Source of the DNA: Nitrospinota bacterium
Lineage (GTDB): Bacteria; UBA8248
Length of the DNA stretch: 21,457 nucleotides
Reading direction: 5' to 3'
Assembly: GCA_003506735.1 (NCBI GenBank)
Contig: DNYS01000070.1
Span: 2,996 to 24,452, forward strand
This document shows, piece by piece, positions 1-7,471 of the stretch (the stretch's first letter is position 1; every line of letters starts with the position of its first letter). The notes under the pieces were generated by a model, which saw only the letters and a list, made by a program, of their open reading frames with translations, had not been told where the DNA came from and did no database searches. A program made the translations under genes and the position numbers.

Positions 1-135
1 ATGTGGGCGATGATGCAGAAGTTGCGAATGAGTGCAGAGTCCATGATCTTTAAGCGTACACGTGTGCTTCACCAAAACGGACCTGTCACTTCACCCAGAT
101 AATCACGCCATCTATGCTTCTGGCTGCTACGATTT
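1..135. other. window-edge stretch, no gene assigned
   Basis: Two plus-strand frames are open at the window edge. One ends with TAA at 100-102 and the other with TAA at 51-53, so either could be the tail of a gene that starts outside the window. Neither tail is long enough to recognise. No promoter or RNA structure stands out. Confidence 0.3.
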
Positions 136-630
136 TTGGAATCGACAATCACGCAATGGAGATGGACCACGAATTCGGAATCTGAAAACGCTGAACAAGG
201 TGCGCAAATCACGGAACTGAGCCTGTTCCACAATCGCGATTTTGATAATCCCAATGCACAGCTTTTCCTGGAACGCTTACCGGCCGGGCTCAACGTCAGC
301 GATCATGGGATTGTGGCTCCCGGCATAGCCATAATCGCATTCGATAACGTTTCAGCGCGGGACGTGTGCGCAGCGGCAGAAATTAATTCTGCGGGCGCGG
401 TTATCCTCGTCGAGTGCGCGCCTCCGGAAGAACTGCAACCGCCCGATTGCCCTGTACTCCTGGTGAGCGGGAGACAGTCGTCGCAGATCACGCATGAGCA
501 GCAAGTTGCTGCGTTCGAACGTCTAAGCCACGGGCGAATTGTGGAACTGGAGTCGTGTGGTGACGATCCGATTGCCGAGCAGCCCGAACAGTTGGCGGAG
601 ACAGTGCGGTGGTTTCTTTCCACGTTGTAG
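136..630 (+). CDS. small alpha/beta-hydrolase-like protein without catalytic residues (hypothetical)
   Basis: This 164-residue ORF begins at TTG 136, has no clear ribosome site and ends with TAG. From about residue 65 on, the strand-helix order resembles the second half of an alpha/beta hydrolase: a strand IAIIAF, a helix, a strand AVILVE, then CPVLLVSGRQSS, and a last helix ending VRWFLSTL. The catalytic landmarks are missing. The usual G-x-S-x-G elbow reads A-F-D-N-V-S, and the usual G-H before the final helix reads C-G-D-D. The HG oxyanion motif would be HN, near residue 36. The lid is absent and the protein is much shorter than the 250-300 residues usual for the family. It could be a pseudoenzyme, a decayed gene, or the tail of a frameshifted larger gene. 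The fold assignment is inference by eye. Confidence 0.45.
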   Translation: MESTITQWRWTTNSESENAEQGAQITELSLFHNRDFDNPNAQLFLERLPAGLNVSDHGIVAPGIAIIAFDNVSARDVCAAAEINSAGAVILVECAPPEELQPPDCPVLLVSGRQSSQITHEQQVAAFERLSHGRIVELESCGDDPIAEQPEQLAETVRWFLSTL

Positions 631-689
631 TTGTGGATCCGATCAACGCATTCTGTCAGGCAGAATCGGCCAATCTCGACACTATTAGA

Positions 690-862
690 TGTCATCCTGA
701 GGCTCGGCGAAGGATCTCATCCCGAACATCCATTTATGTGTAACACAACGCAAGCGCTTCCATTGACATTCCAGACCTACGGCACGTTCATCGCTGCTCA
801 CCAGATTATTAGTACTTCGAAGTTGTTGAAGCTGAGATTCTTCGCGGAACCTCAGAATGACA
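690..862. repeat. MITE/REP-like inverted repeat element, 29-base arms
   Basis: The arm at 690-718 (starting TGTCATCCTGAGGC and ending CGAAGGATCTC) matches the reverse complement of 834-862 at 25 of 29 positions. The arms enclose 115 bases, for a total of 173. The design, with outward TGTCATYCTGAG ends and inner GCGAAGRATCTC, is the style of small dispersed repeats seen in many environmental bacterial genomes; that comparison is from memory. No transposase is present. The half-site CCTGAGGC-N4-GAAGG returns in the hairpin cluster at 15215-15358, so this appears to be a family with more than one copy here. Confidence 0.65.
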
Positions 863-1078
863 GTGGATTGGGATCATCAAGGTATTGAGGTGATGTCTCC
901 AGAATTCCTTGAGAATCGAATCATCAAATAGAACAAATGCAGCCAATGAGACGATGAAATCCGCGCGCCTGACCATCGCCAGAAGCATCTAAGTTGGCGT
1001 CTCGAGCAGTACTACCTGTTCAGGGGCCAGGCTTAGAGGGTTACGATACCCGTAACATCAATAGTGCGGAGTGCATAC

Positions 1079-1083
1079 GGAGG
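1079..1083 (+). promoter_or_regulatory. ribosome binding site that fixes the start of the lipoprotein redoxin
   Basis: GGAGG lies six bases before TTG 1090, in frame with the redoxin. The upstream alternative, TTG 994, has no such site. This makes 1090 the preferred start even though the ORF is open further up. Confidence 0.6.
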
Positions 1084-1089
1084 AAGATA

Positions 1090-1740
1090 TTGATCGGAAA
1101 CGCCAGTGCAGGGACACGCACGGGTCTGCTGCCCCGAATATTAATTGCCAAGCGCCACCTGCTGTTCCTCACCGGACTGGTCGCAATCGCAGCGATTGCC
1201 TGCGGATCGGAAGAGTCGGCTTCAGTATCGAGTGCATCTTCAGCTACCGATGCACCAACGTCTGCCGTGACACTTGAGACGATCAAAGAGAATCTGCCGC
1301 TTGATTTTCCTGTGAAGGTCTATCAGCGCGCCGACGTTCTGGGTGGTACTGAACTGAATTTTTCAGACATCGTGGCGCAGGGTAAGCCGGTCGTACTGAA
1401 CGCCTGGGCGGGACTCTGCCCACCTTGCCGTGCAGAGATGCCGGATTTGCAAGCTGTGTACGAGGACTTTCAAGATCACATCATCCTGTTCGGACTGGAT
1501 CTTGGGCCGTTTACCGCGCTTGGAAATGAACAAGATGCCCTCGATCTCATCGCTGAGATTGGAGTGACGTATCCGGCGGGCAACACGGATACGGCTCGAG
1601 TAGTCAGCAAGTTCAAGGTGCTTGGTATGCCGACGACGATCTTCATTACCCCGGACGGCAAAGTGAAGCGCAGCTGGACCGGTCTACTGAACGAGGGAAA
1701 GTTACGAGAGCTAGTTACCGAGCTTATCGCTGCGTCCTGA
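1090..1740 (+). CDS. TlpA-family thiol-disulfide oxidoreductase, lipoprotein
   Basis: A 216-residue thioredoxin-fold protein expected outside the membrane. The N-terminus has a basic stretch (AKRH), a hydrophobic segment and a lipobox ending A-I-A-C-G at about residue 38, followed by a Ser/Ala/Thr-rich linker. The redox motif is W-A-G-L-C-P-P-C-R at about residues 107-114. It has two residues between the W and the first Cys, like the common WASWC form. The cis-proline loop reads G-M-P-T-T-I-F-I near residue 181. Proteins of this family reduce or exchange disulfides in exported proteins, often during cytochrome c maturation. The partner is not visible here. It is followed by a hairpin (1765-1788) and a second TlpA-like gene, so the two are neighbours but probably separate transcripts. 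The start is TTG 1090, chosen from its GGAGG site. An upstream TTG at 994 would add 32 uncharacteristic residues. Confidence 0.85.
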   Translation: MIGNASAGTRTGLLPRILIAKRHLLFLTGLVAIAAIACGSEESASVSSASSATDAPTSAVTLETIKENLPLDFPVKVYQRADVLGGTELNFSDIVAQGKPVVLNAWAGLCPPCRAEMPDLQAVYEDFQDHIILFGLDLGPFTALGNEQDALDLIAEIGVTYPAGNTDTARVVSKFKVLGMPTTIFITPDGKVKRSWTGLLNEGKLRELVTELIAAS

Positions 1741-1764
1741 TAGCTACTCTCTCACATGACAATC

Positions 1765-1788
1765 CCTGCCCGGTATCGTCCGGGCGGG
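1765..1788 (+). terminator. GC-rich hairpin after the first redoxin gene
   Basis: A nine-pair stem (CCTGCCCGG with CCGGGCGGG, one G-T wobble) closes a TATCGT loop, 24 bases after the TGA stop. It is followed only by TT and then CGCG, so the U-tract of a classic intrinsic terminator is missing. It may still end or process the transcript. Confidence 0.5.
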
Positions 1789-1904
1789 TTCGCGATTGCG
1801 GCGAGTCAATCTGAAATTGCCTGCTTCCGGTATTACGAAATTGGAAAAAGGGCCGTAAAATTGGTGTCCATAGAGCCGCATAGAGTGAGGAATCCAAAGC
1901 CAGC

Positions 1905-2558
1905 GTGACGATCAACTCCAACCGCGAGATTGACTCGGAAGAGATACCGATTCTGGACGATGAGCCTGAGTCCCAGCGCCGCAAGTATTACATCATGGCG
2001 CTGGCGTTCGTTCCGCTGTTCTTGATCGGCGCGTTACTGGTCTGGGGAACCGTACGCGGTGGCGGCACTCCCGGCGGCATTTTCGTGAACAACTCAGGTG
2101 GCGCCGTTGAGGTAGATCGCAAACCCGCGCCCGATTTCACACTGACCACATTTGATGGCGAGGTGGTCACGCTGTCTGAGTTGCGCGGAAAGATTGTGTT
2201 CCTGGATTTCTGGGCCTCATGGTGCCCGCCGTGCCGCGCAGAAGCCCCAACGCTGCGCCACGTGCATGAGCAGTTCGTGGATGAGGACGTGGTCTTCGTG
2301 GGCATCGACGTCTGGGAAGATCGGCCGGGGTCGGGTCAGCGGTTCGCTAGGGAGTCCCGCTGGGAGTATCCGACCGGTCTCGATCCCAGTGGTATTATCA
2401 CGATTAATTACGGCGTTAAAGGCCTCCCCGAAAAGTTCTTCCTGGACCGTGAAGGCAACATCGTAAAAAAGTGGATTGGTCCAATCGACACCGTACGATT
2501 GACCGATATTCTCAACGAACTCCTGGCCGAGCCTGAGCCCGTCGCGCTCGCCAATTAG
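1905..2558 (+). CDS. TlpA/ResA-like membrane-anchored thiol-disulfide oxidoreductase
   Basis: A 217-residue protein with an acidic cytoplasmic start, one transmembrane helix at about residues 29-50 (YYIMALAFVPLFLIGALLVW), a Gly-rich linker, and an AhpC/TSA-redoxin domain from about 70. The redox site is W-A-S-W-C-P-P-C-R with the cysteines at 107 and 110. The cis-proline loop is G-L-P-E-K-F-F. It should sit on the outer face of the cytoplasmic membrane and reduce disulfides of exported proteins, as ResA and CcmG do. It is convergent with the large surface-protein gene (8 bases between the stops). The start is GTG 1905. A GAGTGAGG stretch lies rather far upstream, so the exact start is less sure than the family. 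Unlike the redoxin at 15384-16067, this one has both Cys codons intact and serves as an in-window reference for the motif. Confidence 0.87.
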   Translation: MTINSNREIDSEEIPILDDEPESQRRKYYIMALAFVPLFLIGALLVWGTVRGGGTPGGIFVNNSGGAVEVDRKPAPDFTLTTFDGEVVTLSELRGKIVFLDFWASWCPPCRAEAPTLRHVHEQFVDEDVVFVGIDVWEDRPGSGQRFARESRWEYPTGLDPSGIITINYGVKGLPEKFFLDREGNIVKKWIGPIDTVRLTDILNELLAEPEPVALAN

Positions 2559-2566
2559 TCTCGCGC

Positions 2567-4813
2567 TCAGTTCCGCAAGAACGCGATGTTCCGGATGCGC
2601 GTCCAGTTGGTGAGATCCACCGTTTTGTCATCCAGCATGAACTTCAGCTGGGTAGAGCTGGACTCACTCCCGGTCACATCCGCAAACAGGTCGATCTGAA
2701 GATAGTCGATCTGATCGACGATGTTGTAGTGCGCTGGTGTGAAGGTGGCGGTTTTTGTCTGCCAACCAGTCGCCGCGATGTCTGAAGTTTGTGCGACGTC
2801 TGATCCCAGCGTCGCTCGCACATCGCCGGATGCGGTGCGAATGGTCACATCCATATCGGCGTGAATTTCGGCAACGGTGTCTCCAGAGTTCCCCGTCCAG
2901 ACACGATATGAGACATCCCACGTCCCGTCAGTGATCGACGCGTAGCCCGCAAGCGGGAAGAGCAGCCGCCCGCCGTTTTCCGTTGGGCGGACACGGGCGA
3001 CGGTGTTGCCACTATCCGCGCTGAGCGTTGCTGGTCTGCCGGTAGGGTTTGGCTCGTTCGTGTCTGGCAATCGCAGCACCGATCGATAACCGGATGTATC
3101 GTAGGCGATCATCATCCCGCCGCTAGAGCCATCTCCCACGGTGATCTTCAGCTCCAATTGATTGCCATCCGCCACGGTGTAGTTGGATACGGAGATTTCG
3201 CCCGCCTTCTTCACCCACGTGCCAGATGCGGCGCTGTCCCATGCTGAGGCGGTGATCGTTGTGCTAGCGATTTCGGTGTATGTGGAGCCGTTGTAGTCGC
3301 GCAGGTAAAGCTTGAGTTCTCCGGTTGACGTGGAGCTAAACCCCTGTGCTGCAGCCCATATCTCGACGATCACATTCCCATTGATCAGGGTGTCCGAAAA
3401 GAGCACCGGGCTCAGCCAGTTCTGTTGCTGGCTGATGTCTGTCTCAGCCGGGCCTGATCCGCCTTTGGCGATTGTCCGGCCAGGGCCAGTGTCGAGGTCA
3501 CCATCGTAGTCCAGGAGCGTTGACGCGCCGGGATAGGTCAGCGTTATCCCAAGGCTGGCCTGAGCGGTTGTGGATGCGATGGGTGGCGTGGGGTTGTTGT
3601 GCAGGTAGTAGCCACTGTCGTGAAACGAGGTCAGCAGCTCGTAGTAGGTCGATGTGGCAACTTTGCGCTGCTCACCGTGGGCGTACAGATCGCGCACCAG
3701 CGGGAACTGCACCTTCACCGGATACGATTCCGTGTCGTACGCTAGCCACATATTTTCATCGGACGTATTCGGGACGATTACCTTGATCTCAAGCTGATTG
3801 CCCGATACAAGTGTGTAGTCGAGATTGTTGAAATCGAGCGTCGTATCCACAAACGTTCCGGTGGCTTCGGCGTCCCAGGGCCCTGCGGCGAGGGTAGAAC
3901 TGGCGATCTCTGTATATGAGGAGCCGTTGTAGTCACGCAGGTACGCGGTAAGAGTTCCGGTTGAAGACGTGCTGAAGTTCTCCATCGCCGCCCAGAGGTT
4001 CAGGCTCACGGTCCCCTGCAGTTCCAGATCGGCGGAGAGCGCGGCTGTTTGCCAGTTCTGATAGCGCGCTGTGTTCGATTCGTCCTGGTCGCTGCCACCC
4101 TTTTCGATCATGATCCCGGACTGGGCGTCCACATCTGTATCGTAGTTGTAGAGGGTGGTCTGACTCGGGTAGAACGCGCTGGCAGGGAGGTCGATCGAAG
4201 CGAGGGTGTTTGCGGTTGGGGTAGTTATGGAGTTGTGGAGATAGAAGCCGCAGGGGTTGGAGCCAGATATGTCGATGTCGGCTGTCGCGCCACCGGGTGT
4301 GGAGATGCGAATCTTGTTGCTGCTGGAAGCCCAGATTGAGGTTGCGAATGCCGTGGTTATACGAACGCGCTCGCCGGGGTCGACGATTCCTCGACCTACG
4401 TTTGGGGAGTTTCCCCCGGGTGCAAGAATGTCAGTGATAATCCACTCGCCAGCGGCCGCGGTGGCGGAGTTGGCGTACGTCAGACGGGTGACCTGCAGGC
4501 CAGATGAGGTGCCGTACCAGGCGATGAGATCCCAGTCAGACGGGCTGTGGAGCGGTTCCGATCCGGTATTCTCCAGGTCGAATGAAAGCGTGGACCCAAG
4601 TGTAGTTTCGCAAACTTCAACCGGTGCGATCCGGGTGCGGTTGGAGATGCCAATTGAGCGCGCTGCCTCCCGAATGGCTTGCGATGAGCCACTCACATCC
4701 CTCAAAGTTGTCTGGGCAAACGCGGTCACTCCGGAAATAATGATTCCGAACGCGACGAGCCCAATTATTAAAGCCCCAAATATTGGCCAATCTAGAACGC
4801 GGTGGCCCCCCAC
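2567..4813 (-). CDS. large membrane-anchored surface protein: archaellin/FlaF-like N-terminus plus two tandem beta modules
   Basis: A 748-residue protein starting at GTG 4813. It has a short start and one hydrophobic segment (about 10-32, with PIFGALIIGLVAFGIIISG), then a helical stretch. At about 65-185 comes a beta domain with the phrases LSFDLENTGSEPL and VDPGERVRI, which resembles archaeal FlaF/FlaG/archaellin-type domains. Two copies of a roughly 183-residue module follow at about 189-371 and 401-583. Each begins G-[FY]-Y-L-H-N, contains L-R-D-Y-N-G-S-[ST]-Y-T-E-I-A-S and ends with an A-Y-D-T segment. A last beta-rich domain runs from about 590 to 735. No enzyme motif is visible. I infer a pilus or cell-surface role, possibly glycan or substrate binding. 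The archaeal relation is by eye. No class III peptidase site is obvious, so the anchor may remain uncleaved, as in FlaF/FlaG. Confidence 0.75.
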   Translation of the reverse strand: MGGHRVLDWPIFGALIIGLVAFGIIISGVTAFAQTTLRDVSGSSQAIREAARSIGISNRTRIAPVEVCETTLGSTLSFDLENTGSEPLHSPSDWDLIAWYGTSSGLQVTRLTYANSATAAAGEWIITDILAPGGNSPNVGRGIVDPGERVRITTAFATSIWASSSNKIRISTPGGATADIDISGSNPCGFYLHNSITTPTANTLASIDLPASAFYPSQTTLYNYDTDVDAQSGIMIEKGGSDQDESNTARYQNWQTAALSADLELQGTVSLNLWAAMENFSTSSTGTLTAYLRDYNGSSYTEIASSTLAAGPWDAEATGTFVDTTLDFNNLDYTLVSGNQLEIKVIVPNTSDENMWLAYDTESYPVKVQFPLVRDLYAHGEQRKVATSTYYELLTSFHDSGYYLHNNPTPPIASTTAQASLGITLTYPGASTLLDYDGDLDTGPGRTIAKGGSGPAETDISQQQNWLSPVLFSDTLINGNVIVEIWAAAQGFSSTSTGELKLYLRDYNGSTYTEIASTTITASAWDSAASGTWVKKAGEISVSNYTVADGNQLELKITVGDGSSGGMMIAYDTSGYRSVLRLPDTNEPNPTGRPATLSADSGNTVARVRPTENGGRLLFPLAGYASITDGTWDVSYRVWTGNSGDTVAEIHADMDVTIRTASGDVRATLGSDVAQTSDIAATGWQTKTATFTPAHYNIVDQIDYLQIDLFADVTGSESSSTQLKFMLDDKTVDLTNWTRIRNIAFLRN
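3065..3613 (-). repeat. second copy of the module in the surface protein
   Basis: Encodes residues 401-583. It shares with the first copy the start G-Y-Y-L-H-N, a W in the Q-N-W segment, I-W-A-A near the middle, the L-R-D-Y-N-G-S segment, G-N-Q-L-E and the closing A-Y-D-T. Confidence 0.7.
3701..4249 (-). repeat. first copy of the 212-residue-spaced module in the surface protein
   Basis: Encodes residues 189-371 of the surface protein. It aligns with the copy at 3065-3613 at a spacing of 212 codons (636 bases). At DNA level the best-kept piece is 3920-3943, which matches 3284-3307 at 23 of 24 bases. The duplication is therefore fairly recent or that segment is under constraint. Confidence 0.7.
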
Positions 4814-4837
4814 CTTGAGTTCACTACTAATCCATTA

Positions 4838-4854
4838 GGCTGGTTTTGCCAGCC
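4838..4854. promoter_or_regulatory. small perfect hairpin in the divergent upstream region
   Basis: GGCTGG and CCAGCC pair around a TTTTG loop. It lies 24 bases upstream of the surface-protein start, in the 123-base region shared with the acetyltransferase gene. It could be a leader structure of the surface protein gene. A 6-bp stem is short, so the evidence is weak. Confidence 0.3.
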
Positions 4855-4936
4855 AGGACACAGTGGCGTGAGTCATGACTGGTGGACGGTTTGCACGAAT
4901 ATGATTTGCGCATGACAAGACACGGATGGAGCAAGT

Positions 4937-5761
4937 GTGAGTAGCAACTGGGAACTGATGGCGAAGACCGATCGCCCGGTGACAAGGGAATCGATACGGC
5001 GTGACCTCGTCAAACTAGGCCTCCGGGAGGGCGATACCGTGATCGTCCACTCGGCGCTGAAAGCGCTTGGCTACGTGGTCGGCGCGTCAGTGGCCGTGGT
5101 TGGTGCGTTGCTTGACGCAGTAGGCGATGAGGGCACGATTGTCACGCCCTCACACTCTTATGGACATCGTGATCCGTCAACATGGACCAACCCGCCGGTG
5201 AGGCCTGAATGGGTGGATACAGTTCGGGAGCATCTTCCCCCGTTTGACCCGCAGATCACGCCCACGACTCGGATGGGTCGTGTTGTTGAGACGTTCCGCA
5301 CATGGCCGGGGACTCTACGTAGTCGACATCCTGAAACATCTTTCTGCGCGAACGGAAAGAACTCCGAATTCATCACGGCGAACCACTCTCTTGATCTGCT
5401 GCAAGGGGATGAATCGCCGCTTAGCCGCATCTACGATCTCGATGGAAAGATACTGCTGATTGGCGTCGGCTACGACCGAAACACCTCGTTTCACCTGGCC
5501 GAGTACCGCATCGATGAAACCCCGCGCGTTACGTCACAGTTTCTCGTTGAGGAAGATGGCGTCAGAGAGTTTCGGGAATCCCAACAGATCGATAATATGA
5601 ATGATGCGTGGCTTCGAGATCTGGGCGAGGCGTTTGAACAGTCCCGCCCGGTGGCGATAGGCAAAGTCGGCCAGGCAGAGTCGCGACTTTTCTGGCAGCG
5701 GGAGGCCGTGGATTACGCAAAGACATGGCTGCGTAAGAGATGGTCCAAAGAGCGCAGGTAG
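4937..5761 (+). CDS. AAC(3)-family (aminoglycoside 3-N-acetyltransferase-like) acetyltransferase, copy 1
   Basis: A 274-residue protein of the antibiotic N-acetyltransferase family, which transfers acetyl from acetyl-CoA to an amino group. Family landmarks in order: V-H-S-A-L-K-A-L-G-Y (37-46), the glycine turn V-G-D-E-G-T-I-V (62-69), F-D-P-Q-I-T-P-T-T-R-M-G (103-114), F-R-T-W-P-G-T-L-R-S-R-H-P (120-132), S-P-L-S-R-I-Y-D-L-D-G-K-I-L-L-I-G-V-G (160-178), and N-T-S-F-H-L-A-E-Y (182-190) with the His and Glu of the active-site segment. The length is normal for the family. The start is GTG 4937, with GGATGGAG just upstream. ATG 4958 is an alternative but lacks such a site. It forms an operon with the paralogue 9 bases downstream. 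Whether it acts on aminoglycosides cannot be told from sequence; environmental members often have unknown substrates. Confidence 0.88.
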   Translation: MSSNWELMAKTDRPVTRESIRRDLVKLGLREGDTVIVHSALKALGYVVGASVAVVGALLDAVGDEGTIVTPSHSYGHRDPSTWTNPPVRPEWVDTVREHLPPFDPQITPTTRMGRVVETFRTWPGTLRSRHPETSFCANGKNSEFITANHSLDLLQGDESPLSRIYDLDGKILLIGVGYDRNTSFHLAEYRIDETPRVTSQFLVEEDGVREFRESQQIDNMNDAWLRDLGEAFEQSRPVAIGKVGQAESRLFWQREAVDYAKTWLRKRWSKERR

Positions 5762-5770
5762 GGACGCTTG

Positions 5771-6610
5771 ATGAGTAGATCTAGAGATATCGACCAGACG
5801 CCACGTACTCGCGAATCGCTGTCCAATGATTTGCGAGAGCTTGGGCTGGCGACCGGCGATTCTGTGATCGTTCACTCCTCGCTTAGCTCGCTTGGGTATG
5901 TTGATGGCGGAGCTGCCACGGTGATCAAGGCGCTGATGGACGTTGTAACTCTGGACGGCGCGATCGTGATGCCAACGCAGACCACGCAGCTCAGGCACCC
6001 AACCCTGGCGATTGAACCGGTGACGGACCCGGATGAAGTCGAGAATCAACTGAATGAGATGCCCGTATTTGATCCGTCAATAACTCCAACGGCGCGAATG
6101 GGTACCATGCCGGAATTATTCCGCACGCTCCCGGGTGTTGTTCGGGCGGACCACCCCCTCTACTCGTTCGCGGCCTGGAGCCGTAGCGGGGCGGAGATTG
6201 CAGGAACGCAACGGCTGAAGATGTCGCTGGGCAAAGGCTCAGCGCTGGACCACCTGTACCGACGCGACGGCAAGGTTCTCCTGCTGGGCGTTGGGTTTAT
6301 ACGGTGCACCACGTTCCATCACGCAGAGTACTCCGTAGACGCCACGCAAACCACTCGTCCCCTGGCGCCGGTACCCAACGCTGGGCGCGATGCGATCGAG
6401 TGGCAACCAGTTGAAGAGATCTGCTTCATGGACGATGACACGATTACGCGACTGGGAGTTGCATTCGAGTCGGAGAGAGGCGTCATGACTGGCCCGGTTG
6501 GCAGTGCTGAAGCACGGCTCTTCTCGGTGCGGGAAGCTGTCGACTACGGCGTGGAATGGCTGACCCGGGAGTACACCGCAAACAGAGTCACAACCAACTG
6601 CCGAGATTAG
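5771..6610 (+). CDS. AAC(3)-family acetyltransferase, copy 2
   Basis: A 279-residue paralogue of the preceding gene with the same order of landmarks: V-H-S-S-L-S-S-L-G-Y (34-43), F-D-P-S-I-T-P-T-A-R-M-G (100-111), F-R-T-L-P-G-V-V-R-A-D-H-P (117-129), a H-L-Y-R-R-D-G-K-V-L-L-L-G-V-G segment, and C-T-T-F-H-H-A-E-Y (179-187). The ATG at 5771 is taken as the start. A TTG directly before it (5768) is possible. The ribosome site AGGTAGGG overlaps the stop codon of copy 1, which suggests coupled translation. The residues around the substrate pocket have diverged between the copies, so they may have different substrates. The TAG stop (6608-6610) overlaps the TAA stop of the convergent GNAT gene (6607-6609). 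Confidence 0.87.
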   Translation: MSRSRDIDQTPRTRESLSNDLRELGLATGDSVIVHSSLSSLGYVDGGAATVIKALMDVVTLDGAIVMPTQTTQLRHPTLAIEPVTDPDEVENQLNEMPVFDPSITPTARMGTMPELFRTLPGVVRADHPLYSFAAWSRSGAEIAGTQRLKMSLGKGSALDHLYRRDGKVLLLGVGFIRCTTFHHAEYSVDATQTTRPLAPVPNAGRDAIEWQPVEEICFMDDDTITRLGVAFESERGVMTGPVGSAEARLFSVREAVDYGVEWLTREYTANRVTTNCRD

Positions 6611-7266
6611 TCGAACAGATAGTCATCGACATCAACGACTGGCCGGTATCCAAGCTCATAGTAGATGTGGTTTGAGGTGGGATTCGCGAGATCGGTGAAC
6701 AGGCAGATGAAGCGCTTCCCGCGATCGAGCCACATCTGGCTCACCGCGGCCACAACCGCGCTTGCGTAGCCCCTGTTTCGCTTATCCCGAGGCGTGTAGA
6801 CGCCCCGTATCGATACGCCACTGTCGGTAGCGCGGCCCCAGATGGCCATGGAGACCGGGCCATCGTCGTCCCAGAGGTATACCTGTTCCGCCTTCACCGC
6901 GCCGGGAATCCAATCTTCAGGCACTCGCACATTCTTCGTTCCGGCATCCTCCGCAAATCCCTTCATCCATTCGTAGAGCAGATCGAGTTCGCTGGCCGCG
7001 GCCAATCGCAGCTTGCCCGTTGGCCACTTTGGCGGTGAAACCTCCGTCAGCTCGTGGATTCTCAGTTGCATGCCAAGACGAGACGATTTTCCGGCGAGAT
7101 CGCACCACTGATCGGCAAACGCCTTCACGTAAACCTTGTCGGCTCCAACGCCGGGAATCTCGGGATCAGCTTCGTCGATTCCCTGGATTAGGCATTTCAG
7201 ATCGTCGCCAGCTGCTCGGGTAATGAGAATCTTGTATGGAGGCGTTCGCATGGCGGCGATCCGCAC
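6607..7266 (-). CDS. GNAT-family N-acetyltransferase, open portion after the amber codon
   Basis: The longest uninterrupted piece with a usual start codon (GTG 7266) gives 219 residues. The acetyl-CoA binding signature is R-N-R-G-Y-A-S followed by a long helix, and motif B is N-P-T-S-N-H-I-Y-Y-E-L-G-Y near the C-terminus. Substrate unknown. The true N-terminus is upstream beyond the TAG at 7378-7380, and the frame between the TAG and 7266 is also coding in character, so this product, if made, would lack the beginning of the N-terminal domain. It is the last gene of the minus-strand operon from 10564. Its stop overlaps the stop of the convergent acetyltransferase gene by two bases. Confidence 0.75.
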   Translation of the reverse strand: MRIAAMRTPPYKILITRAAGDDLKCLIQGIDEADPEIPGVGADKVYVKAFADQWCDLAGKSSRLGMQLRIHELTEVSPPKWPTGKLRLAAASELDLLYEWMKGFAEDAGTKNVRVPEDWIPGAVKAEQVYLWDDDGPVSMAIWGRATDSGVSIRGVYTPRDKRNRGYASAVVAAVSQMWLDRGKRFICLFTDLANPTSNHIYYELGYRPVVDVDDYLFD

Positions 7267-7455
7267 TCCGCCATCACGTGTTACCGCATAGAACCCTGGA
7301 GCGTTCGAGCCCGGTGGCGTTACCGCGCCACCACTTGCCAGAGTCCCCGACAGGCCAAGAATCAGGCAGTTCTCAACCTACCGCTCCAACAGGAACGGCT
7401 GCACATTGCGCAGAAAATCTTCGGCGCTTCCGTAACTCACAAACTCCAGGGCCAT
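6607..7455 (-). pseudogene. GNAT acetyltransferase gene interrupted by an in-frame TAG
   Basis: Read from ATG 7455, the frame gives 25 residues beginning MALEFVSYGSAEDF and ending P-F-L-L-E-R, then TAG (7378-7380). It continues in the same frame with V-E-N-C-L-I-L-G-L, through A-P-G-F-Y-A-V-T-R-D-G-G, into the GNAT domain, for 282 codons in all. The join E-R-[TAG]-V-E-N reads naturally if the TAG was once GAG (Glu). The ATG sits 16 bases after the upstream epimerase gene, with AGG nine bases before it, so this is the original operon position. Either the gene is inactivated, translation restarts downstream, or the base is a sequencing error. Pyrrolysine is unlikely because the site is not catalytic. 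Confidence 0.7.
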
Positions 7456-7471
7456 CGCGTCATACCTATCG

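Larger units (their letters stand above)
631..1089. other. 459-base non-coding stretch with an inverted-repeat element
   Basis: No convincing gene lies here. An 85-codon frame directly after the preceding stop is largely made of the inverted repeat at 690-862 and has no family features. The rest (863-1089) carries the upstream region of the TlpA-like lipoprotein gene. The downstream gene could be read from a TTG at 994, but the better start is TTG 1090, so 994-1089 is taken as leader. Confidence 0.5.

Noticed and set aside
631..888. 85-codon open frame after the first ORF
   Set aside because: Mostly composed of the inverted-repeat element, with no protein features.
4257..4838. 193-codon open frame on the plus strand
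   Set aside because: Opposite the N-terminus of the surface protein. The minus-strand frame has a membrane anchor and a coherent beta domain.
4871..4880. AGTCATGACT palindrome in the divergent region
   Set aside because: A ten-base palindrome is expected about once per kilobase by chance, and nothing else supports it as an operator.
7378..7380. Pyrrolysine at the TAG of the GNAT gene
   Set aside because: The site is not catalytic, TAG ends several other genes here, and no pyl genes are visible.
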